From positions 1-34,521 of the forward strand of contig CAZRNU010000018.1 in assembly GCA_964601515.1 (NCBI GenBank): a stretch of 34,521 bases of DNA, read 5' to 3'. The position numbers were made by a program, and so were the translations under genes. Below are positions 1-8,910 of the stretch, in pieces (the stretch's first letter is position 1; each line of letters opens with the position of its first letter). This DNA comes from PWND01 sp964601515. Lineage in GTDB: Bacteria; Bacteroidota; Bacteroidia; Bacteroidales; UBA7960. The notes beneath the pieces were generated by a model. It had not been told where the DNA came from, did no database searches, and saw only the letters and a program-made list of their open reading frames with translations.

Positions 1-1
1 T

Positions 2-105
2 CTCACTATCACATTGGCACATTATCACATTGGCATATTGGCACATTATCAAATTAGCACATTATCACATTATCACATTGGCATATTGGCATATTGGCAC
101 ATTGA
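2..105. repeat. 8-bp tandem repeat array (CACATTRK/CATATTGG units)
   Basis: From base 10 to 105 the sequence divides into twelve consecutive 8-bp units, nearly all CACATTGG, CACATTAT or CATATTGG, with CAAATTAG as the most divergent. A weaker unit (CTCACTAT) lies at 2-9, so the array probably continues beyond the left edge. It ends about 60 bp before the peroxiredoxin start. An open frame crosses it but encodes only a repeat-derived His/Tyr/Ile string and is not a gene. There are no unique spacers, so it is not CRISPR. Confidence 0.85.
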
Positions 106-164
106 ACAACACCGCCATATTTTTTGTTCCATAAATAAGAATCACAAATCAAAAACATACAAAC

Positions 165-620
165 ATGACACATTTAAAAGTAGGCGACAAAGCTCCTGAA
201 TTCAAGGGGAAAGACCAAAACGGTAATGATATTAGCCTTAAGGATTTTAAAGGCAAAAAAGTTGTTATTTATTTTTATCCAAAGGACAATACTCCCGGTT
301 GTACTGCCCAGGCTTGTAATTTAAGGGATAATTATGATGTATTACTTAAGCAGGGATATGTTGTGATAGGTGTTAGTAAAGACAGCCAGAAATCTCATCA
401 GAAATTTATTGAAAAATTTGAACTTCCATTTCCTCTAATCGCAGATGAGGATAAAGTAATTTTAAATCAATTTGGTGTATGGGGTCCAAAGAAATTTATG
501 GGCAGGGTGAGTGATGGAATTCACAGAACTACGTTTGTAATTGACGAGAAGGGAATTTTCTCTGAGATAATTGAGAAAGTTGATACAAAAGAACATACAG
601 TTCAGATTCTAAAAAAATAG
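165..620 (+). CDS. bcp: Bcp-type peroxiredoxin (thiol peroxidase)
   Basis: This 151-residue protein belongs to the AhpC/TSA family, BCP/PrxQ group, which reduces hydrogen peroxide and organic hydroperoxides in the cytoplasm using thioredoxin as the usual electron donor. The peroxidatic cysteine is C46 in the PGCT motif and C51, five residues later, is the resolving cysteine. This is the atypical 2-Cys arrangement of Escherichia coli Bcp. Length is normal for the family and there is no signal peptide. The ATG at 165 gives the standard N-terminus (VGDKAPEF). It is followed after 48 bp by the CHAT gene, which has its own candidate promoter, so the two need not be co-transcribed. Oxidative defence fits an oxygen-sensitive anaerobe, but that link is inference. 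Confidence 0.95.
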   Translation: MTHLKVGDKAPEFKGKDQNGNDISLKDFKGKKVVIYFYPKDNTPGCTAQACNLRDNYDVLLKQGYVVIGVSKDSQKSHQKFIEKFELPFPLIADEDKVILNQFGVWGPKKFMGRVSDGIHRTTFVIDEKGIFSEIIEKVDTKEHTVQILKK

Positions 621-639
621 ATTTTAAAATCAATTACTT

Positions 640-647
640 TATCTTTG
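640..647 (+). promoter_or_regulatory. Candidate promoter -7 box of the CHAT gene
   Basis: TATCTTTG is an exact match to the Bacteroidota -7 consensus TAnnTTTG and lies 21 bp upstream of the start at 669. No TTG -33 box is visible at the expected spacing, so this rests on one box only. It would place the transcript start near 654. Confidence 0.4.
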
Positions 648-668
648 AAAAAAAATAGATGAAGTAAA

Positions 669-3569
669 ATGCGAGCCTTTTTAATCATTTTTCTTATAGC
701 GCTAATCAGTGGTAATGCAAATGCCCAAGATTGGCGCTTTTTTGATTCTTTGCGTGTCGAGAAACAAAATCATAAAGAGATAAATCAAGCCCTAGAATTT
801 GGTGAAAAAGCTATTGAATTGTATGTTGAATACTATGGCGAAAATGATACTGTTTATGCTGATTTGCTAAAAGTTATGATGGACTTGCATAAAACTGCAA
901 AGCAGTTTTCGAATGCAGAATCATACGGAATAAAAGAATTGATTGTTAGAGAAAGAGTTGAAGGAAAATTATCTGCAAATTACATTGCGGCATGCAATAA
1001 TCTTGCATTGTTATATAAGGAATTAGGCAATTATGAACTTGCAGAACCTTTATATATTGAGTTTAGAGGCCTTGTAGAGAATTTATATGGCAAAGAACAT
1101 GAAGAATATGCTGCCTCTTGCAATAACCTTGCAACTTTTTACCGAGCACTTGGAAGATTCTCGGATGCTGAGCCATTGTTGCTTGAAGCTAGGGACACTT
1201 ATGAAAAACTTTTTGGAAAGAAACACAATAATTATTTGGTAATTTCAAATAACCTGGGTGGATTGTACCGAGCAATTGGTAATTATGGTGCATCGGAGGT
1301 TTGTTATGTTGAGGTTAAGAATATTCGCGAAGAAATTTTGGGAAGAGAAAGCATTGATTATGGTGTTAGTTGCAATAACCTGGCTTTATTATATAGAACT
1401 ATGGGCAACTATAATGCTGCTGAGCCATTATATCTTGAAGCTAAAGACATTTTTGAAAAGCTATTAGGACGGGAGCACTCTTATTATCTTTCAATAATCA
1501 GCAATCTAGCTTTATTATACAGAACAACAGGAAAATATAATGAAGCAGAACCTTTGCTCATAGAAGTGAAAAATGTTTATGAAAAAATGTATGGTAATGA
1601 GCACCCTATGTATGCTCAAAGTTCCAATAATCTGGCGGTTTTTTACCGAACTGTTGGAAATTATGATACGGCAGAGCCATTATTGGTAGAGTCTAGAGAG
1701 CTTTATTCCAAAATTGTTGGCAGGGAACATCCCGATTATGCAAGGAGTTGTACTAACTTGGGGGAGGTTTTAAGATTTAAAAAACGGTATAAAGAAGCAG
1801 AAGCTTTATTAATTGAAGCAAAAGTAATTGAAGCAAAAGTTTTTGGCAAGCAACATCCTGATTATGCCCAAAGTTGTAATAATCTTGCTGTTTTATATGA
1901 TATTACAGGAAATTTTAAATTTGCTAAAGACCTGTTTACGGAAAGCATCGATATCAAAAACAGAAATATTTTTAAAAATTTTTCATTTCTATCTGAAAAA
2001 GAAAAAGAGTTATACTTCAAAACTCAATCGCCTTATTTCTCTGATTTTTATGCATTTGCATTCAGAAATATACGCAATGATAAGACTATAACTGAAATTG
2101 TTTTTAACAATGTGATAAGAACAAAAGGCTTGCTTTTACAGTCTTCTACAGCAATGCGCTCGTCAGTTTTGAAAAGTAATGATGCTGAGCTTATTGAATT
2201 ATATGAAAAATGGATTGATCTAAGAGTTGATATTTCAAAACTTTTTTCAATTGAAGTTTCAAAAAGAAAGACAGACCCGACGATTTTGGAAGAACAAGCA
2301 AATGAAATTGAAAAAGAGCTTGTAAGAAGATCTCAGGTATTTAGCAATTTTGAAAATGTTCAAAATGTTACCTGGAAGGATATAAAATCAGTATTGAAAA
2401 GGAGGGAGGCTGCAATAGAATTTCTACATTTTACTGATAAAAACGACCGGGATGTGGTTAAATATTTTGCATTAATAATTAGAAATAACAGTAAGTATCC
2501 GGAAATGGTTTATTTGTTTGATGAATCTGCACTAAATCATATTATTGAGGAGTCATCTGTTAATAGTTTACATAAAATAAACTCCGTTTATGGCATTAAT
2601 GACAACCCAAATACAAAGTTGTATGAATTAATTTGGAAACCAATGGAAGGATTCCTTAAAGGTATTGATAATGTTTTCATTTCTCCTTCCGGTTTGCTGC
2701 ATAAAATATCATTTGCTGCAATAGCAAAAAGTAATAATGTTTATTTGAGTGATGTATTTAATATTAATAGCTTATCGGGAACAATTCAACTTTTAACAGC
2801 TAACGAATATGTTTTTGATAAATCAATGGACGTAAATTTATTTGGGGGTGTAAACTATAATTTGTCGAGTGAAGATAAAACTATATGGGAATACCTTGAA
2901 GGAACTCGTAGAGAGGTTGAAGAAATTTCGGAGATTCTTTTAAATGAGAATGTTAAAGTAAACTTGTTTATTGGAGATAATGCAAGTGAAGAAAACCTGA
3001 AAAACAATGCCGGTAATGTTTTACACATAGCAACTCATGGCTTTTTTTACCCCGACCCTGATGAAGTTATTCGCAAACAATCATTAGAAGTGAAAAAGGG
3101 TGATGTTATGTTTAGAGGTACAAATGTAGGATTTGGTGTTTGGACATATATGAATAGCTCGAATCCGCTGATGCGTTCCGGACTAGCATTGGCAGGAGCA
3201 AACAGTGTATGGACAAAGCAATTTGCAGATAGCGAAAATGATGGAGTTTTAACTGCTCAGGAAGTTACAAATCTTGATTTTTCTAACACAGGATTGGTTG
3301 TTTTATCAGCATGTGAAACAGGGCTTGGAGATATAAAAGACAGTGAAGGAGTTTATGGGCTTCAGAGGGCTTTTAAGATGGCCGGAGTAAATCAAATAAT
3401 TATGAGTTTATGGCAAGTTCCGGATAAGGAAACTGAAGAATTTATGACTTTGTTTTATTCGCAGTTGATTATTAAAAATGATGTAAAAGCATCGTTTAAT
3501 TATGCACAGAAAGAGATGCGCAAGAAATATGATCCGTTTTTTTGGGCTGCATTTGTTTTGGTTGAGTAA
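669..3569 (+). CDS. Secreted TPR-CHAT protein (caspase-like peptidase domain)
   Basis: The 966-residue protein starts with a signal peptide (residues 1-19, MRAFLIIFLIALISGNANA). From roughly residue 80 to 420 it carries about eight 42-residue kinesin-light-chain-like TPR repeats, each built around NNLA-LYR--GNY--AEPL and a G-EHP-Y turn. The C-terminal third is a CHAT domain, a clan CD caspase/separase-like peptidase fold. H790 (HIATHGFF) and C882 (LSACETG) form the expected His-Cys dyad, and the ending FFWAAFVLVE is typical. CHAT proteins often act as regulated proteases, for example TPR-CHAT Csx29 in type III-E CRISPR. This one is exported and has no CRISPR or effector partner nearby, so its substrate is unknown. 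It has its own candidate promoter and is followed by 165 bp before recA. Confidence 0.9.
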   Translation: MRAFLIIFLIALISGNANAQDWRFFDSLRVEKQNHKEINQALEFGEKAIELYVEYYGENDTVYADLLKVMMDLHKTAKQFSNAESYGIKELIVRERVEGKLSANYIAACNNLALLYKELGNYELAEPLYIEFRGLVENLYGKEHEEYAASCNNLATFYRALGRFSDAEPLLLEARDTYEKLFGKKHNNYLVISNNLGGLYRAIGNYGASEVCYVEVKNIREEILGRESIDYGVSCNNLALLYRTMGNYNAAEPLYLEAKDIFEKLLGREHSYYLSIISNLALLYRTTGKYNEAEPLLIEVKNVYEKMYGNEHPMYAQSSNNLAVFYRTVGNYDTAEPLLVESRELYSKIVGREHPDYARSCTNLGEVLRFKKRYKEAEALLIEAKVIEAKVFGKQHPDYAQSCNNLAVLYDITGNFKFAKDLFTESIDIKNRNIFKNFSFLSEKEKELYFKTQSPYFSDFYAFAFRNIRNDKTITEIVFNNVIRTKGLLLQSSTAMRSSVLKSNDAELIELYEKWIDLRVDISKLFSIEVSKRKTDPTILEEQANEIEKELVRRSQVFSNFENVQNVTWKDIKSVLKRREAAIEFLHFTDKNDRDVVKYFALIIRNNSKYPEMVYLFDESALNHIIEESSVNSLHKINSVYGINDNPNTKLYELIWKPMEGFLKGIDNVFISPSGLLHKISFAAIAKSNNVYLSDVFNINSLSGTIQLLTANEYVFDKSMDVNLFGGVNYNLSSEDKTIWEYLEGTRREVEEISEILLNENVKVNLFIGDNASEENLKNNAGNVLHIATHGFFYPDPDEVIRKQSLEVKKGDVMFRGTNVGFGVWTYMNSSNPLMRSGLALAGANSVWTKQFADSENDGVLTAQEVTNLDFSNTGLVVLSACETGLGDIKDSEGVYGLQRAFKMAGVNQIIMSLWQVPDKETEEFMTLFYSQLIIKNDVKASFNYAQKEMRKKYDPFFWAAFVLVE

Positions 3570-3672
3570 TTTTTTTCTGTTTGTGAAATAAACTACTTTT
3601 GAAGAAAATATTTCATTATGAAAGTATTTGATTAAAATTTTATAATTATTATTTTTTTAATCGAAATATTAT

Positions 3673-3680
3673 TAATTTTG
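3673..3680 (+). promoter_or_regulatory. Candidate recA promoter -7 box
   Basis: TAATTTTG matches TAnnTTTG and is followed by GCCGCAAAAG, a start-site context resembling that seen at other promoters in this window. There is no TTG 17-23 bp upstream. It lies 54 bp before the recA start. No LexA-type palindrome was recognised here. Confidence 0.35.
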
Positions 3681-3734
3681 AGCCGCAAAAGTAATAGACT
3701 AAACATAAAATTAAATAGACAAAAATTGTGATTT

Positions 3735-4769
3735 ATGAGTAAAGAAAAAGAAAAAGAAAAAGAAAAAGCATCGAACGTGAATGCAGAGAAGATGAAAGCA
3801 CTCCAGCTAACTATGGATAAAATAGAGAAATCGTATGGTAAAGGCTCAATTATGAAGTTAGGAGATTCAGTTGTTGAGGCAGTAGAAAGTATCTCAACAG
3901 GATCTTTGTCGCTTGATATTGCGCTAGGTACAGGTGGTTTGCCAAGAGGTAGAGTGGTTGAAATATACGGACCTGAATCTTCTGGTAAAACTACCCTGGC
4001 AATACATGCAATTGCATCTACACAAAAAGCAGGTGGAATTGCTGCGTTTATTGATGCTGAACACGCATTTGACAGTTCCTATGCAAAAGGGCTTGGTGTT
4101 GACATTGAAAATCTTTTAATAAGTCAACCCGACAACGGTGAACAAGCTTTGGAAATAACTGAAAACCTTATTCGTTCAGGTGCAATTGATATAATCGTTA
4201 TAGACTCAGTAGCTGCTCTAACTCCAAAAAGTGAGATAGAAGGTGAAATGGGTGATTCAAAAATGGGATTACAGGCAAGATTAATGTCGCAAGCTCTTAG
4301 AAAACTTACAGGTACCATAAACAAAACCGGTTGCTGCTGTATTTTTATTAATCAGCTTAGAGAGAAAATTGGTGTAATGTTTGGCAATCCTGAAACAACT
4401 ACCGGTGGTAATGCCCTGAAATTTTATGCTTCTGTAAGGCTTGATATAAGAAGAATATCGCAAATAAAAGATGGCGAACATGCTGTTGGTAGCCGTACTA
4501 GAGTAAAAGTTGTTAAAAACAAACTTGCTCCACCATTCCGTCAGGCTGAATTTGATATTATATATGGACAAGGAATTTCTAAAACAGGCGAAATAATTGA
4601 CCTTGCTGTCGACCATAACATTATCAAGAAATCAGGTTCATGGTTTAGCTACGGAGAAACAAAACTAGGACAAGGTCGTGATGCAGTGAAGCAATTATTG
4701 ACTGATAATATTGAGCTTGCTGAAGAACTGGAACTAAAAGTTAAAGAGATTCTTAAGACAACGAAGTAA
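3735..4769 (+). CDS. recA: Recombinase A
   Basis: RecA forms ATP-dependent filaments on single-stranded DNA for homologous recombination and triggers LexA-type autocleavage. The 344-residue protein shows the Walker A motif GPESSGKT at residues 79-86, a Walker B strand (IIVIDSVAAL) near residue 155, the FINQLREKIGVMFGNPETTTGG region that includes the L2 loop, and a normal C-terminus. The start at 3735 is supported by the conserved NAEKMKALQLTMDKIEKSYGKG segment. Before it is an unusual run of alternating Lys-Glu at residues 3-11, encoded by four tandem GAAAAA hexamers. Copy-number changes there would keep the frame. A strong terminator follows. Confidence 0.98.
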   Translation: MSKEKEKEKEKASNVNAEKMKALQLTMDKIEKSYGKGSIMKLGDSVVEAVESISTGSLSLDIALGTGGLPRGRVVEIYGPESSGKTTLAIHAIASTQKAGGIAAFIDAEHAFDSSYAKGLGVDIENLLISQPDNGEQALEITENLIRSGAIDIIVIDSVAALTPKSEIEGEMGDSKMGLQARLMSQALRKLTGTINKTGCCCIFINQLREKIGVMFGNPETTTGGNALKFYASVRLDIRRISQIKDGEHAVGSRTRVKVVKNKLAPPFRQAEFDIIYGQGISKTGEIIDLAVDHNIIKKSGSWFSYGETKLGQGRDAVKQLLTDNIELAEELELKVKEILKTTK

Positions 4770-4786
4770 AAAGTCATATATCAAAC

Positions 4787-4825
4787 AAAAAAGGCTGTAA
4801 TGTTTAATACATCACAGCCTTTTTT
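4787..4825. terminator. Rho-independent terminator after recA (bidirectional)
   Basis: A 12-bp perfect stem pairs AAAAAAGGCTGT (4787-4798) with ACAGCCTTTTTT (4814-4825), and a further four pairs form inside after one mismatch. The A-tract and T-tract allow it to work for recA and also for the convergent lipoprotein gene. Confidence 0.9.
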
Positions 4826-4833
4826 ATTATATC

Positions 4834-4875
4834 TAAACCTTAATCTTAATCTCAACCTCAACCTCAACCTCAATG
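4834..4875. repeat. 6-bp tandem repeat array at a convergent junction
   Basis: The array reads as seven consecutive 6-bp units: one TAAACC, two TTAATC, three TCAACC and one TCAATG. On the minus strand the main unit is GGTTGA. It lies directly after the recA terminator and supplies the TGA stop codon (complement of 4870-4872) of the minus-strand lipoprotein gene. It resembles in position and style the 7-bp arrays at 15897 and 33704. Confidence 0.8.
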
Positions 4876-5694
4876 ATATTCGTATTCAGCAATAATTTTG
4901 TTTAAAACCAAATTACCCTGAGTATCATAACGCCTTTCTCTAATTATATGTGGGAAATTATCTGAATTGGCTTCTGCAGAGTATTTAATTGAGTATGTAT
5001 TCCAGTCAAATTCGGGATATGTGCTGCAAACTGCATCTAAAACAAAATTTGGATTAAGGCAAGAAATTATGCTAAACAACGATTCAGTGTAAATATTGAA
5101 ATTTCTAAAGATTCTTCTGTATGGGTTTTTTGTTTCGCAAATCTTAAAATGATAATATAAAACCACAGATCCATTATTTCTGCTAATTCTTGTGATATTA
5201 CCTCTTGAGTCGTATTGAATGCCTGTTGCAATTATAACTCCATCCTTAAGAATTGAATTTAAAGTGTTGTTATCATAAGCGAAAATATAGTTTGAAATGA
5301 GATTGCCATTGTGGAATCCTCTTATCTCCATTAGATTGTTGCCTAAAAGATTGTATTCAAATTTTTTCTCGTTCTGATCTGCTCCATTTTCAGAAAAATA
5401 AACGTGGTGACTATTGTCTTTAGGAATAATCTGATATTCATAAAGTGGCTCAGAATCAGCCGATTCTTCTTGACCGTATATTAATGCAGAACCTGTTTCT
5501 CCCCTTACGTAATATTCAAGGTAAGCTCCGGATTTAACATTCTGACCACTAAAAAGATCATATTCCCAAACTGTTAAAAATAATTTTTCCTCCGCTAAAT
5601 CTATATCATCGGGAGGATTAATGGGGTCTTTTTCACATGAAAAAGCAACAAATAATGAAATTAAAACAATTAAGGCGCTGTGAATTCTTTTCAT
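4870..5694 (-). CDS. Hypothetical lipoprotein
   Basis: The 274-residue product begins with a lipoprotein signal peptide: basic start MKRIH, hydrophobic stretch, and a lipobox ending in C20 (FSCEKD). It should therefore be attached to the inner or outer membrane facing the periplasm or surface. The remainder is rich in Tyr, Asn and beta-type segments. Two stretches, YDSRGNITRI and YDTQGNLVLN, resemble single YD (RHS-like) repeats, as seen in many Bacteroidota surface lipoproteins. I do not recognise a named family. It is monocistronic, with a good promoter upstream (5761-5790) and the recA terminator downstream. Its last codons lie in the tandem repeat. Confidence 0.8.
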   Translation of the reverse strand: MKRIHSALIVLISLFVAFSCEKDPINPPDDIDLAEEKLFLTVWEYDLFSGQNVKSGAYLEYYVRGETGSALIYGQEESADSEPLYEYQIIPKDNSHHVYFSENGADQNEKKFEYNLLGNNLMEIRGFHNGNLISNYIFAYDNNTLNSILKDGVIIATGIQYDSRGNITRISRNNGSVVLYYHFKICETKNPYRRIFRNFNIYTESLFSIISCLNPNFVLDAVCSTYPEFDWNTYSIKYSAEANSDNFPHIIRERRYDTQGNLVLNKIIAEYEYH

Positions 5695-6021
5695 CCAGTT
5701 TACTGATTAGTGAAAAAAATATTTTTTGTGATTAAGAATTATTACTTTTAAACACAAGTTCAAATTTAATTCATTTTGTAAAAAAAACAAACAGCTTTTA
5801 ATAAATTTTTTAAACATTTTTGTGTTTTTCTGTGTATTTTACTATCAATAGGCTGATGCAAAAGTAGTAATTTCGAACTTAAAAAATATTAGTTTTTAAT
5901 TATTTTTGAGAATCCAATTTCGATTTAGACGGGTTTTTAAACATAACTAAAAGACGTTACTGTATTTTTTTTAGACAAAAAACTTATTAACAATAAACAT
6001 AATCAACTTAAATCAATAGAT
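5695..6021. other. Divergent intergenic region, 327 bp
   Basis: This very AT-rich gap separates the divergent lipoprotein and S9 peptidase genes. It holds the minus-strand promoter at 5761-5790. For the plus strand only a -7-like box, TATTTTTG at 5901-5908, was seen, without a -33 partner. I see no RNA gene, coding potential or clear palindrome in the rest. Confidence 0.6.
5761..5790 (-). promoter_or_regulatory. Promoter of the lipoprotein gene
   Basis: On the minus strand a TTTG -33 element (TTG at 5790-5788) is followed 19 bp later by TAAATTTG (5768-5761), matching the Bacteroidota consensus TTG-N17-23-TAnnTTTG. It predicts a start near 5755 and a leader of about 60 nt. Confidence 0.6.
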
Positions 6022-8055
6022 ATGAAAAAACATTCAGGTATTTTAATGATAATCGTTATAATGCTTTTTTCTGTTGTTTGCGGAGCGCAAAGCAAAGTTA
6101 TGACCGCTGAAACTTTATGGGAGTTTGGACGAGTAAGTGATATACGTGTTTCCCCCGATGGGAAAACTATATTGTTTGGTATAACATATTTTGATGTAGA
6201 AGCAAACAAAGGCACCAGAAACCTTTATATAATGCCGGTTTCAGGCGGTACTCCCAAGCAAATCACAAATACTTCGATAAATGAATTTAACGCTTTGTGG
6301 CGACCGGATGGGAATAAAATAGGTTTCCTCAGCAGCGAAAGTGGAAGTGTGCAGCTTTGGGAAATGGATATTGATGGAAATAACAGAGAAAAAGTATCTG
6401 ATATTCCCGGTGGAATTTCAGGATTTAATTACTCTCCTGATCTGAAAAATATAGCCTTTTTTAAGAAAGTAAATGTTCTTCCGGGGGTAAAAGATCTTTA
6501 TCCTGACTTACCGAAAGCTAATGCCAGAATTTATGACGATTTAATGTTTCGTCACTGGGATCATTGGACAGACAATTCATTTAATCATGTTTTTATTGCT
6601 TCATATAGTAATGGTCAGGTAGGTGATTATTATGATTTAATGGAAGGTGAGCCATACAATGCTCCATTAAAGCCTTTTGGAGGAATTGATCAGATTATTT
6701 GGAGTCCTGACGGACAAAAGCTGCTTTATACGAGTAAAAAGCTTTTCGGTAAAGCCTACGCAGTTAGTACAAACTCTGATTTGTATTTATATGATTTAAA
6801 AACAAAATCCACTCAAAATCTATCTGAATTTAATAAGGGTTATGATAAAAATCCTGTGTTTTCGCCTGATGGAAAGTTTTTAGCATGGGAAAGCATGGAA
6901 ACTGATGGTTTTGAATCAGATAAAACCAGAATAATGATTTTAGATTTGGCAAAGGGTACATATAAAGATTACTCTAAAGAATTTGACCAAAGCTCTTCCG
7001 GCTTTGTCTGGTCTGCAAAATCAGACTTTCTTTATTTTATTAGCGGCATAAAAGCGACACATCAAATTTTTTCTTTAGAACTTAAAACAGGAAAGATAAA
7101 GCAGCTTACCCAAGGAAGGCATGATTTCACTTCAATAAATCTTGCAGGAAACAGCCTGATAGCAACTCAAATGACTATGGCTATGCCTGTTGAAATTTTT
7201 AGAGTAGATATAAAATCAGGTTCACAAACTCAGATAAGTTTTGTAAATAAAGAAATATTGGATAATTTAAAATTGGCAAAAGTTGAAGAAAGATGGGTGA
7301 AAACAACCGATAACAAAGATATGCTCGTTTGGGTAATATACCCACCTGATTTCGATCCTGCGAAAAAATATCCTACATTATTATATTGTCAGGGTGGGCC
7401 GCAAAGTGCTGTAAGTCAGTTTTTCTCATACCGATGGAACTTTCAAATGATGGCTGCCAATGATTATATAATTGTGGCTCCAAATAGGAGAGGATTGCCT
7501 TCTTTCGGTCAGGAATGGAATGATCAGATTAGTAAGGATTATGGCGGACAAAATATGAAAGATTATTTAAGTGCTATTGATGCGGTTAAAACTGAGCCAT
7601 TTGTTGATGAAAACCGACTTGGAGCAGTAGGAGCAAGTTATGGCGGTTTTTCAGTATTCTGGCTTGCCGGAAATCATGAAAAACGTTTTAAAGCTTTCAT
7701 CGCACATTGCGGAATGTTTAACCTTGAAAGCTGGTATGGATCAACGGAAGAGTTGTTTTTTGCAAACCACGACATTGGAGGTGCATATTGGGAAAATCCA
7801 CGTCCAAAAAGCTACGACTTTTCTCCTCACCGTTTTATAGGCAATTGGGATACACCTATTCTTGTTATACATGGTGAAAAAGATTTCAGAATTCCTTACA
7901 CTCAGGGAATGGAAGCCTTTAATGCAGCTCAATTACAGGGAATTCCCAGCAGATTTCTGTCATTTCCGGATGAAAACCATTGGGTACTTCAACCTCAAAA
8001 TAGTATTCTGTGGCAAAGAGAGTTTTTCAGATGGCTTGATCATTGGTTAAAATAA
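6022..8055 (+). CDS. S9 family prolyl oligopeptidase, DPP5-like
   Basis: This 677-residue exported serine peptidase has an N-terminal signal peptide (MKKHSGILMIIVIMLFSVVCG), a beta-propeller of WD40/PD40-like blades over residues 30-400 with recurring SPDGK motifs, and a C-terminal alpha/beta-hydrolase domain. The catalytic triad is visible as S539 (GASYGGFS), D621 (HGEKDF) and H653 (DENHW). Length and architecture match the periplasmic dipeptidyl-peptidase 5 group (S9C), which removes dipeptides from oligopeptides in asaccharolytic Bacteroidota. The exact specificity is inference. It is first in a plus-strand run; the next gene starts 3 bp after its stop. Peptide fermentation would provide reductant for the hydrogenases further along. 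Confidence 0.9.
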   Translation: MKKHSGILMIIVIMLFSVVCGAQSKVMTAETLWEFGRVSDIRVSPDGKTILFGITYFDVEANKGTRNLYIMPVSGGTPKQITNTSINEFNALWRPDGNKIGFLSSESGSVQLWEMDIDGNNREKVSDIPGGISGFNYSPDLKNIAFFKKVNVLPGVKDLYPDLPKANARIYDDLMFRHWDHWTDNSFNHVFIASYSNGQVGDYYDLMEGEPYNAPLKPFGGIDQIIWSPDGQKLLYTSKKLFGKAYAVSTNSDLYLYDLKTKSTQNLSEFNKGYDKNPVFSPDGKFLAWESMETDGFESDKTRIMILDLAKGTYKDYSKEFDQSSSGFVWSAKSDFLYFISGIKATHQIFSLELKTGKIKQLTQGRHDFTSINLAGNSLIATQMTMAMPVEIFRVDIKSGSQTQISFVNKEILDNLKLAKVEERWVKTTDNKDMLVWVIYPPDFDPAKKYPTLLYCQGGPQSAVSQFFSYRWNFQMMAANDYIIVAPNRRGLPSFGQEWNDQISKDYGGQNMKDYLSAIDAVKTEPFVDENRLGAVGASYGGFSVFWLAGNHEKRFKAFIAHCGMFNLESWYGSTEELFFANHDIGGAYWENPRPKSYDFSPHRFIGNWDTPILVIHGEKDFRIPYTQGMEAFNAAQLQGIPSRFLSFPDENHWVLQPQNSILWQREFFRWLDHWLK

Positions 8056-8057
8056 TT

Positions 8058-8903
8058 ATGTCAGATAAACAAAAAAAAAACCGAATGCAGCTAGCATTGA
8101 CATTATTAATAATTTTGTCTTTAGCTGCATTTGTTTTTTGTAAAAGAGAAGCTAATCCGGCAAATAAAAATTCATCCATATTTATTGATGTTATTGCTGA
8201 CTCAGTCCTTAATGAAACAAAAACATTATACATTATGACTCAAAAGGAAATTCTTATTGGGAAAATAGAATCATCAAATGAGAGTCTTGCATTGATTCCT
8301 TTAAAATATGCTAGCAGAGAAGGTATTTATATGAATAAAGAAGCTTTCGAAGCTTTTCTTGAAATGTATAATGCGGCGAAGGAAGCCGGAATAAAACTTC
8401 AAATCTTATCTGGATTCAGATCTTTCAACCATCAGAAAGCAATCTGGGAAAACAAATGGCATGGTAGGCAAACACTTACAGGAAATATTAAAGCTACCGA
8501 TATTGAAGACAAATTAAAAAGAGCTAAAGAAATTCTAAAGTACAGTGCTATGCCCGGCACTTCCCGACACCATTGGGGAACTGATATCGACCTTAATAGT
8601 CTGAATAATAATTATTTTGAGAGTGGTGAAGGAAAAAAGGTTTATGATTGGTTGAATAAGAATGCCGGAATATATGGATTTTGCAGACCATATAATGCAA
8701 AAGGGAATGACCGATTAACCGGATATGAAGAAGAAAAATGGCATTGGTCATATATGCCAGTTGCAAAAAAATATTTGTCTGATTATATAGAAACTATTAT
8801 ATACGAAGATATCGAAGGATTTGCCGGCGATGAAACGGCTATAACAATTGGTGTAATTGAAAAATATGTTTCTGCAATAAATCCTGATTGTAAATCAAAT
8901 TAG
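8058..8903 (+). CDS. M15 family (VanY-type) D,D-carboxypeptidase
   Basis: The 281-residue protein is a zinc peptidase of the D-alanyl-D-alanine carboxypeptidase/VanY group, acting on peptidoglycan stem peptides. It has an N-terminal hydrophobic segment (residues 11-27) that ends in FVFC, a possible lipobox. It also shows the SGFRSF motif of M15B, H171 and D178 in SRHHWGTDID, and E226 with H229 in EEKWHWSY, matching the Zn-binding and catalytic set of VanX/VanY. I chose ATG 8058 rather than the in-frame TTG at 8043, because the TTG start would overlap the preceding gene and lengthen the cytoplasmic part. There is no van cluster, so a housekeeping wall-trimming role is likelier than glycopeptide resistance. 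Confidence 0.88.
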   Translation: MSDKQKKNRMQLALTLLIILSLAAFVFCKREANPANKNSSIFIDVIADSVLNETKTLYIMTQKEILIGKIESSNESLALIPLKYASREGIYMNKEAFEAFLEMYNAAKEAGIKLQILSGFRSFNHQKAIWENKWHGRQTLTGNIKATDIEDKLKRAKEILKYSAMPGTSRHHWGTDIDLNSLNNNYFESGEGKKVYDWLNKNAGIYGFCRPYNAKGNDRLTGYEEEKWHWSYMPVAKKYLSDYIETIIYEDIEGFAGDETAITIGVIEKYVSAINPDCKSN

Positions 8904-8910
8904 CATTAAT

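Noticed and set aside
2..105. CRISPR array
   Set aside because: The units are 8 bp in direct contact, with no unique spacers and no cas genes nearby.
14..199. Open frame across the left-edge repeat
   Set aside because: The product is a repeat-derived His/Tyr/Ile string overlapping the peroxiredoxin start; it has no codon or domain signature.
3744..3770. Phase-variable recA
   Set aside because: The unit is six bases, so copy changes keep the frame and cannot switch the gene off.
8058..8903. Glycopeptide resistance gene
   Set aside because: VanY-like M15 enzymes are common wall enzymes; there is no vanHAX or vanRS partner in the window.
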